NCBI RefSeq assembly: GCF_003711515.1
Contig: NW_021167085.1
Span: 1,528,575 to 1,592,574 of the forward strand
DNA from: Sodiomyces alkalinus F11
Taxonomy: Eukaryota; Ascomycota; Sordariomycetes; Glomerellales; Plectosphaerellaceae
Reading direction: 5' to 3'
Length of the DNA: 64,000 nucleotides
Below the pieces are notes generated by a model. That model worked only from the letters and a program-made list of their open reading frames with translations. It made no database searches and had not been told where the DNA came from. Shown in pieces: positions 55,801 through 64,000 of this stretch. The translations under genes and the position numbers were made by a program. Within the stretch, counting starts at the first letter, position 1, and the number at the start of each line of letters is the position of its first letter.

Positions 55801-58800
55801 ACTCGAGGTACCTATCCCTTACACACCCTGCTTTGCTTCTACCGGTATCTGGTCCTTCCATTTCTTCCAGTACCGGTACGGTAATTACCTTATTAAGGTA
55901 GGTAGCCATAGCCCTGAACATCTCCCGTTGTCCCCCGCTTCGCCGTTACAGCACCACCAGCGCCATGACCTTAATTACCTACCTGTCAGTCAGTTGCGTA
56001 CGGAGCACATAAGGCTGTAGTATCTATGGTACCAACTGCGGTAGCCATTTTACATTTTCCTTTAATACCTAACCATATTAAATGTAATGATGAAATATAA
56101 GTAATTGCAGCATGGATCTGGTCGTCTAGTATTGTAGACTTGTCGTCTTCAAACTTCCCTATGGGTTGTTTTCTCGCCCGATTTCATCGCGCTAATAATA
56201 CACTAATTCATGCCCAGCCATTGTCCCTCGGTTCCCCACTCCAGACATCTGCTGCCCGGGATGGAGTGCGATTTGTTTCCTGATTTGTACCTTGTTCCAT
56301 TTTTTGTATACATAAGGTACCTTGGGTATTCTGCTATACAGTCCTCAAAAACATGGAGACGTTGGTCCACTATACTTATGCAGTACCTGGCAAAGTGCGG
56401 ATTCATCCGCGGGTTAAGCTAAGGTACTCGGGTACGTACAAAGTACCTCCTGTACAGAGGTACATAGGAACGCAATGTATATCGCCCAGGGCTGACAAAT
56501 CCATTTCTTCAAACAAACTTGTCGCCGGCTTTTCAACAACCTTTCGATGTTCCTAGAACACGCACGTATTCTGATTGGGTCCTCTTTCTTCTTCTTTTCC
56601 ATGTTCTATTTTTTCTGGGGAAGCAAAGGCGTCGTCACATTTGATACAGTAAGATCTATCAGGGACATGGTTTGGCGGCCTCGCATGATTGCAACGCAGG
56701 AATCTTGGAAGGGAAATTATTGCCCCCTTTTTCCACCCCTCTTCCCAGTATCCTCCCAGCTCTCGAACCTCGCTGATTCGCCGGCGATGGGGATAGGAGA
56801 GTTAGCCCCGGAATTCTCGTCCTGTCCGACAACTGTGATCGCCCAATGTCATCGACACCATATCAAGCCTCGGATCGACTCTACGGAGTATCCGTAGGTC
56901 ATCCGAAAAAGTTCTCTCGGAAAGCGCTTCTTAAGTAGTATTCGGGTTCAACCCTCCCTCCCCCACATGAATACGACTTATGCTAGGTCAAACGGGACTA
57001 GCTGAGCATCCATCCATCCGTTGAGACCATTAACAAGTTTGCACAGATGGGAGATCTCTCGGGTGAGCTAACCAAGTTTTGGGCCGGTCTTCGGAATTTC
57101 AGCGTGGTGTGTTTCGGCAAGGAGCAGCGGTGAGGCTAGGAAGACCACCCAGCTTCTTCTCTTCTTTCCTAGTAGCCTACTTCAAACATGGGATATTCCG
57201 ACTCTGGTGCGGAAATCTGAGATACGAGTCAAGATTAGACGCAAAAAAGACGACTGGCGACGGGACCTCTCCTCGTTTGTCGTTGTTGTGGTTTCCGGTT
57301 GCGGTTTCCATTTTTGATGGCTTCTTATTACGGAGTAGAGATGCTTGGAACAGGCACAGCACTATCACTCCGTAAGCTTGGGGGGCCTGGCCCAGGCCAG
57401 ACCAGACCATGGTCGAGAGACCCGCGCCCCCACTATCGCGCCGGGGGGTACGCAAATCCTCCTGGAATGGCCAAAGTTGGAATGACGTACACGACTTTTT
57501 TCGTTTCTCCCCATTCACCCGATCTCGTGGACCCCCTGGTTTCCTGACAGAAGGAAGATGGTGCCCAGACCGGTTACATACTGTTGGTTCTCCAAGACAT
57601 ACATATATATTCGTATATTCCTGTGGATACCTGTTGATAACCATACAGAGAGAGGTCGATGGGACAGATAGTCGGACAGTGAACTGTCCTGCTAGGGTCG
57701 GCAGTACTCTCTTGATTCAAGATGGGACCGTATTCGGAGAACCACCTCCTCCATATATTGTAGCATGGATGGGTTGACTCGTCTGAATCTCCGAGTCCAC
57801 AAGGGCGATTGTTGTTGGAAGGATAAATTTCTTGCCCAGTGAGAAAAGCAACTCATCAGCCAAAGAAGAGGATAGTGAACTTGATTACTCGTCCATAATA
57901 TATCAGATACGTGGCTTCCTTCAGTTCAAGACTTATGATAATGGGGGCACTCTTTCGCAAATAGCAAGTACCAAACATTTGAGCAAACCCGACTGACGAA
58001 CCTCGCAAACAGGAGGAGGGATTGAGAGATTGGGGAACAGGGTTAATAAGCAGATAGACGAGCTATGTGCCTATTCCAGATTGTCCCTGGCACTTGGTAA
58101 GCTTGACCGTGCCCCTGACACGGCCCCTGGCGAAAAGGAATTGCCAATTCGACTTGTGAATCTGGCCAATGGTGGTTCTCCGTGACCCGGGTAATGCACG
58201 CATATCCGCGAGACGAGGATTACCTAGGTAGGACGTACATCTTTGGCACATCTCCTGTGCTTTGAACCCCTGTCATATATTACCGTGTTGAATGTCTCGG
58301 CAAGCCAACTTATTGATGAAAATGGCGTTCCTTTTACGAGCTACCAAATGGGATAGAGCACAGTGCTCCGAAGAAAAAGAGACACAAATCGTTGCTAGTT
58401 CCCCGTTTGATGATCCCAAGACATCCGAACCTGCTTGTAGATACTGTGGTCAGGCCCAAAAAAGTAGGTAAAGGGGGTTTTCTTTTCCCCCTCCTTTTTT
58501 TCCTAGCCAGGCATGTTTCTTCACACTAACATCTAAGACAACGGGCTTCTTCTGCATGCCAGTAGCTCTAGGGAGATTAATTAGACATTCCAAACTAAAG
58601 ACACAACTGGATATGTTCTTTTTATTGAAATCTCGTTGCTGTCTTGCAACCTGTTAGTTTTCTGCTTGGGGCTCCTGGGATCTTGAACTACTCGCGGCAG
58701 GCAAATATCTCAGCGGAGGAGGAGGAGGAGGACCTCTATTGCTTGGTCAACAACACGCTTTCCGTTCCCATGAATGCTGTGTTCCATTATCAACCTCTCA

Positions 58801-59613
58801 GTTCTCCCATCTGGATCTCCCATCTGGAGGTCCCATGCTTGTTGTAGTTTGCAGGCCGGTTTCCCTGGCGCCTGCTGCCAACACATTACGCGTGTGTTTT
58901 TTGCTCGGAACGTGCTCTCCCCAAAGCGCACCCCGGAGTTCGATGTCAGTGCGACTATCTTGCCAAGTCAGGCAGGTAGGTACACGGATCAATTACTCGA
59001 AGATTATACCAAGTACGAAATAGTGTGCTTTGCTTAGAATCTGTCGTTATCGTAAGGTTCAGGACTCGTGTGTTCGCTGTGCCTCCTATATACGTATTTG
59101 CTGAAATACAGGCACAGGTTTTTCAGTTGCCTCGCTGAAGACCACAGTTGAGCGAGTGGTACTACATGGATCGGCTTCACCAACAGAAGGTACCTAGAGA
59201 GACCCTGATCTGCATGAAGCGGTCATGAAAGCTTCAGCAACGCAGCCCGGCAATGGCGAGACGACACTTTGGTGTATAATGAAAAGAGTTCTTATTAACT
59301 CCTCTTAATTACCATATATCTCTGTAGTATCTCTGTAGAAGCCGTCTAGATCTCCGAACGTTCCAAGCAGAAACAACTGCAAACCGAAGACCATGGTGTC
59401 CATATCGTGCCGCCTAAGACTTAGCCCTGCCAGACATTATAAGACGTGGCTCCCTTGCTATCCGCCATGCTCAGTATTGCCCAACGCCCAGTAACCAGTC
59501 GCTTATGCCTGAAGGCCAGAAATCGCGCAAGTCATGTCCCAGGAGACCCGAGATATTAGACATATAAAAGAAAGGAAATGCCCATGTCTATCCGAAACAC
59601 GTCCGGGATGAAA
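52832..59613. other. gene-poor stretch of 6.8 kb
   Basis: Only short frames without domain resemblance were found on either strand. The first part is the promoter and leader of the PanE-like gene. Motifs of the interspersed families occur at about 53669-53680, 54650-54690, 54969-54980, 55888-55910, 58222-58236 and 59187-59200. I cannot rule out a small multi-exon gene or a non-coding RNA. Confidence 0.45.
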
Positions 59614-62600
59614 TCATGCAGCGGCCCCGATCGCCCTTTTATGAATCCCAAGGCACCGTCCAAAGTCGAGCTTGTTGCCTTCCACGGGCATATGCTCACC
59701 GCTGGCAATGCACAGAACGCGCATACGCTCATCATACCGAAGCCCGGTAAGGAGCTTGGGCGTGATGAGGAAATACTGGCTCGTGTGCTCGCGACAGGCG
59801 ATTTCGACCATGCGCTCGTGCACCATGCGCTCGTTGCGCGGGTCCATGCCCTGGTTGATCTCATCAACGACTCGAAAGGGAGACTGCGCCATGGACTGCA
59901 GCGCCATCAGGTAGAAGATGGTCGAGACAGCACGCTCGCCGCCCGATTGGCGATGCTGGTTGAGCTGCTGAAGTGACTCGTTTTCTCTGCGCGGCACAGT
60001 CAGTTTGTTGTTGTTAAAAGGAAGGTAAAAAGGAAATGAAAATGAAAATGAAAATGAAAATGAAATAAAACACGTGAAATGAAAAGAAAGCAAGGGAAAA
60101 AGTCGTAATGCACATCCACACACAAAAAAAAAGGGCTCTGACCTGAACTTGACCATGATCTCCAACGCCCACAGTTCAAAGTCCTCGTCTTTGTGAATGC
60201 GTACCTCGCCTGCGCAGTTGATTTGCTCGAAGTTGTAGCTGAAGGCGTCGTTGATTCTGGAAACCAGCTCCTCGAGCCTCGGCTCCCACTTCTCCCGCAG
60301 TCTTGTAATCTGACGCACGACTTGATCATTCTTGTTCTGTGCAGCCTCCAGCCTTTGGCGGAGCTTCTCGATGTCGCGCGCCCGTTTCTCAAAGTCGCGC
60401 AAGACGTTGGGGTTGGCGGCATGAATGAGCTCCAGTTTGGCATCCTCTGCCCGGATCTCGTCCTCGATTTCCTCCGGGGACTTGTCGCCTGCCAGCCCTA
60501 CAAGGTGATCTTTCCTGTTTTCCAGGTCGACGCATTCCCGCAGTAGCTTATCTCTTGCCCGGACACCTTCGTCCTTCGCCTGGCGCTTGGCGGCCCTCAA
60601 TTCGGCAACGTTCTTTTCTTCATTCTCGAGCCTCTGCACAATGGCGGCGTTCCTGTCCTTTAGGCCTTCCAAGTCGGATTTAGCTTCAATCTCACGGATC
60701 TGCGCCTCGAGGAGCGTCTCTTGGGCCCTGCGAATTCCTGCGAGGCCTCGTTGGTGCCGTAGAATAGCTTTGCCTTTCTTGACTGCTGCGTCGTCAAGCT
60801 GTGCCTCGAGTTCGTGTATTGTAGCCCTCAACGACTCGAGTTCTTCCTTCTTCTTCTCCTGGGAACGCTTCTCGTTTTCTGCACATCATGGTCAGCTCCG
60901 CTACGTAGGCAGGCATCTGCGCAAGATCCAGTGTAGACTGACCGAGTTTCGTGGGAAGGGCCTGATATTCGTTGTACTCCTTCTGAAGCGCCCTCTTCTG
61001 CTGTTGGAGGTCATCCTGAAATTCGGCCGGGTTAGAAGCATAGACCATGAAACCCGTAGGAGTGGAAATGATTTACCAGAGCTGCCTTGTTGGACTCGAT
61101 CTCCTCGGTAAGCTCCTCTTTCTGCTGTCTCAGCTGCTCGTTCTCTCGCTTCAGCCCGTTAAACCTTTCCGTTATCTCCTCCTGCCGTCGTTGAAGCTCG
61201 TGTTTCTCGGTCAGATCAACGTCGTCCTTCCACCAGCGACCGGGCAGTATATCTCGTGTCATGGTCGACACAGCCTGCGGGCCGAGGTCCCTGCGTCGCG
61301 TCACTTTGTAGAATTGACGCCCCGCGGCCCAGGTCTGGATCCTCTCCTCGGCCATTAAGCGGTTATACTGCTGGTCTTCGATATCCCGAAGAGCAACGCC
61401 GGCCATGTGGAGTTTCTTCTCGCTGCAAAGCATAGCCAGGACAGGCTCGGGACCTGTAAGATAATCAATCGCAAAAGCGTCAAATCCGAGACGTTTGGCC
61501 TCTTCTGCAGAAGGCCCTTGGAATGAAGAGAGCGGTTGCAAGCAGGTTCGAATGGAAGCAGAAAGTCCTAGCTCTCTGAAGAAATAGTTGCTCAACGTCT
61601 TGTGGTCCTCACGGGACTGTGTCGTGAAGCACAGAAAGTCATCTTTCTGGAGGAGGGCCTGAACGTGATCCGAATAGCGTTTGTCCTTGATGCTGCAGCT
61701 GATCAGAGGGGGACCGAAGACGTCGTTTTGGAACTTGTCGCCGTTCTCTCGAAGCCATTTGCACCCCTTGGCAACGTCTGGGAAGGACCTTTCCAGAAAT
61801 CTGAGCTGTTTCCCCTCTTGTGTGTCAAGTTCTTGGAGTTCCTGGGCTATCCGTTTCCGCTCATCTCTGGTTTGGATACCACGTTGGTGGACGTCAAGCA
61901 GCTTGGGCTCTATCGCGCGAATTTCGTTGTCAAGCTCTCGTAATTGATGCTGTCGAGCACGCTACAGGATATAGTAGTTAGCGCATTGAAAGCTAGGGCT
62001 TCCGTTCCAGTACACCCACAATTTTCTGGTTGTGATCCTTTGGATCGAAGTCCGGTGGTCGATTCTTGAGTCTGTTCTCGAGCTGCCCAATTTTTTGATT
62101 GATAACGCGAAGCTCCTGCTTCTTTGTGGTGAACCCTCTTGACTCTGCCTCTATCTTGGCTGTGATCTGGACGACATGGTCGTTGGCGTTGTCGACGTCG
62201 TTGAGCAAGTCGTTCGCAGCCTCTTCGGTATTCCTGACAGCCGCCTGGCGAGCTTGAACGGCTGATGCCACAGCCTCGTGATATTCCTTCTTTTTGTTGG
62301 TTGCTTCTAAAGAGGGGGCGCATTCGTTTTGGAGATCCTGCTGGAGCTGCTCGGCCTGTTCCAGTCGTCGGGAGATCTCAGCATGCCGAGCTCGACTCTT
62401 ATTGTAGGCAGCCATGATTTGAGCGTCCTTCAGGTCGGCGATCCGCGCCTGGACCTCCTCCCTTTCTCGTAGTCTGTCGACGTCAGCTTGCATGGCCTGT
62501 TGCCGACTTTCTAGGTTGGCAAGATTCTCGGCATGCGAAGTGGACTGTTTCTGGAGGTCTTTGTGGTCTTTGTGTAAGTCCCGGAGCTCCTGCTGCCACT

Positions 62601-63420
62601 CGAGCATCTGCGGCGGCGCTGCGGCTCGCAAGGTCTCGTGAAGCAAGTCAACTGGTGTGCAGCCGGCGAACTCGACGACGCGGTCCTGGGGCAGGAATTG
62701 GCAAAGATTGTCGACCTGGATCCTGAGCTCCTTCATGAGGTTCTGCACGGCTTTATGGGTAGTATCACGGCCGTTGATCCACCATCGCTGGCTGTTTCGC
62801 TCTCGGTCTATCTGCACTCGAACGACGTGATGTCTGCGGTCTTGGTCCCGTTTCTGAAGCTCGATCTCGATGGAAGCGGAGGGCTTTCCGTGTTTGACGA
62901 ACTCTTTGACGTTTCCTGCTCGTCCAAGGTGCTTCGGACTGAAGCCCAAGCCGAGACAAATCGCGCAGACTAGCGAGCTCTTACCGGTGCCGTTCGGGCC
63001 AATGACCAAGCTAAAGACAGGAAGCGCATGTCGTTAGTGAGGGGGGCAAAACGGTGATCAGGTATGGGGCGAAATGGACTCCTACTTCAAGTTGGGACCA
63101 GGGAAGAATTCGGCCTTCTCATAAGTAACAAAGTTTTCTACTTCGACACGACGGATAGCGCCGGGCTGAAAGGCCTGTTCGTCGGTAGAGCCATTTGCAC
63201 CGCCGATGTTGGTGGTTCGTCGTGTATTGCCCGCTAACTCCTCGTTCTCGCTGACATGAGCATCGTCGTCACTGCTTCCTTCGTCGACTACTCTGCGTCT
63301 CTGTCTCTTGGGTCCATCGCGCTGCTCCGGAGTGCCTTCGGACTCATACCTCGTGGCATCCTCGTCGTCCTCGTCCTCGATTTGACGTCGACTCCGCCGA
63401 CGGGTTTGGTCGGATGTCAT
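59614..63420 (-). CDS. smc5: Smc5, core subunit of the SMC5/6 complex
   Basis: Smc5 pairs with Smc6 and Nse proteins in DNA repair and replication. Six exons (63086-63420, 62020-63010, 61077-61961, 60943-61015, 60143-60878, 59614-59986) give 1130 residues, the usual size. Introns are 75, 58, 61, 64 and 156 nt. The N-terminal ATPase half has a disordered acidic leader, then IRRVEVENFVTYEKAEFFPGP, Walker A GPNGTGKS (about residue 120) and DNLCQFLPQDRVVEF. Two coiled-coil arms flank the hinge (QREDHKTLSNYFFRELGLSASIR to WWKDDVDL). The C-terminal half carries the signature SGGER (about 1022), Walker B FRVVDEINQGMD (about 1048) and a final FITPKLL motif. Junctions at LNLVIGPNGTGKS and KFRENESLQQLNQHRQ restore family consensus. 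Intron 5 contains an AAAATG microsatellite. Confidence 0.95.
60034..60066. repeat. AAAATG microsatellite inside smc5 intron 5
   Basis: About five consecutive AAAATG units on the plus strand (CATTTT on the coding strand) occur in the 156-nt fifth intron of smc5. The unit is interrupted only at the ends. It should be length-variable between isolates. Confidence 0.85.
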
Positions 63421-64000
63421 CTCCGTACTAAAGCTCCGTCAAGCCCCAGAAACGGGAGGAGAGCGGGGAGAAAAAGGACTAGGTGCAAAATGATCGAGAA
63501 GAATTCGCCGAATTTCTTCTTTCAGACATAACCGTAACCCGAATTTCAGCAGTGGAGGGAGGCTGAAAAATTGACATCAAAGAGAAGAGGGGCAAAGATG
63601 CGAGGCTGTACAAGGTGCAGTCGGTACGGGGTACTCCGTACCTCCCTCATCTGACGCGAGGTCGAACGCGTCTCGTGCGTGCTTTTGTCTCGATCCCGAC
63701 GGGGTGGGTCAGGTGAATGCAAGATTATATAAGATTTTCCCGCACGGCCCCCACCTGAACATCTCGAGTCTCAACTTCATCCCTTCCAATCCCCCCAATT
63801 CTGCCCTCGTGCAGACTAGAAAGGAAACACATTTCTGCTTCATCAAACCTTTCTCTCTTAAGTTCTAATGTTGACATTTTGGGGAACCGCTATTATTTTG
63901 ACACGGGCACTGGAAGCAAGACTGTGCATTCTTATAAGACTCGTTATCATCTCTACATCCATCTCCCACTGATACTGCCCATGACCTTCCAGCCACGCTT
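63421..64000. promoter_or_regulatory. smc5 upstream region; possible divergent gene start at right edge
   Basis: The sequence next to smc5 is its promoter and leader. A TACTCCGTAC motif lies at about 63629-63641. A TATATAA element is at about 63726-63732 and a CT-rich tract at 63770-63860, both of the kind seen before fungal plus-strand genes. An ATG at 63981 (frame MTFQPR) could begin a gene cut off by the window edge, but six codons cannot prove it. Confidence 0.35.

Noticed and set aside
59287..59300. Possible CRISPR array or prokaryotic system
   Set aside because: The window is clearly fungal nuclear DNA; no regularly spaced repeats of CRISPR type were found.
4032..63420. A functional cluster of genome-maintenance genes (DUF2439, Csm3, RID, Hsk3, Smc5)
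   Set aside because: They are far apart, on both strands and separated by unrelated genes; a chance association is simplest.

Overview
The window is nuclear chromosomal DNA of a filamentous ascomycete (Pezizomycotina; the gene content best fits a Sordariomycete, inferred from protein resemblance only). The evidence is short introns with GTANGT-type donors, CTAAC/CTGAC branch points and CAG/TAG acceptors, a RID-type cytosine methyltransferase, a hacA gene with a 20-nt IRE1 intron, a DASH-complex gene and an intron-containing class II tRNA. Genes are mostly housekeeping, separated by 0.4-7 kb of non-coding sequence.

Layout. 1-4031: no convincing gene; a degenerate 29-bp tandem repeat lies at the left edge. 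4032-10603 (+): a DUF2439 (Mte1/ZGRF1-type) protein, then a protein with half a zinc cluster, two tiny in-frame introns and a hydrophobic C-terminus. 12345-14152 (+): Tad2, the tRNA adenosine deaminase subunit. 14943-16067 (-): a low-complexity basic protein. 18758-20877 (+): an AzgA-type purine permease. 21826-22699 (-) and 23111-24127 (+): divergent complex I 21-kDa subunit and the fork-protection protein Csm3/Swi3. 24868-26548 (-): the unfolded-protein-response regulator HacA with its IRE1 intron. 26549-30691: gene-free, holding a 463-bp foldback element with hAT-like 8-bp target duplications. 30692-31634 (+): an ESCRT-III protein. 32031-36034 (-): Ski2 helicase. 36526-36616 (-): tRNA-Leu(UAA). 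37324-38640 (-): pyruvate dehydrogenase E1 beta. 40740-42989 (+): RID methyltransferase. 43912-45980 (-): Sub2/UAP56. 47085-47567 (+): RNase P subunit Rpr2/Rpp21. 48283-48697 (-): a two-exon DASH subunit Hsk3. 50354-52831 (-): a ketopantoate-reductase-like protein with a long disordered tail. 52832-59613: a gene-poor stretch. 59614-63420 (-): Smc5.

How the parts relate. There is no operon-like or biosynthetic cluster. RNA metabolism (Ski2, Sub2, Rpr2, Tad2, tRNA-Leu) and chromosome maintenance (Csm3, Smc5, Hsk3, DUF2439 protein, RID) are well represented, but I read this as chance. One connection is testable: the window encodes a RID homologue, and the two arms of the foldback element differ mainly by transitions, which is what RIP would leave.

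Most unusual signals: (1) hacA has two identical hexamers exactly 20 nt apart, one in a perfect stem with a 7-nt loop, and its 3' end stays open and coding-like in both alternative frames; (2) the foldback element and its imperfect 8-bp duplications; (3) paired 51-nt in-frame introns with duplicated acceptor and exon starts in the half-zinc-cluster gene; (4) a five-fold G5 run just past the stop of the complex I gene. Exon structures were derived by hand from splice signals and reading frame; all lengths were checked for frame.
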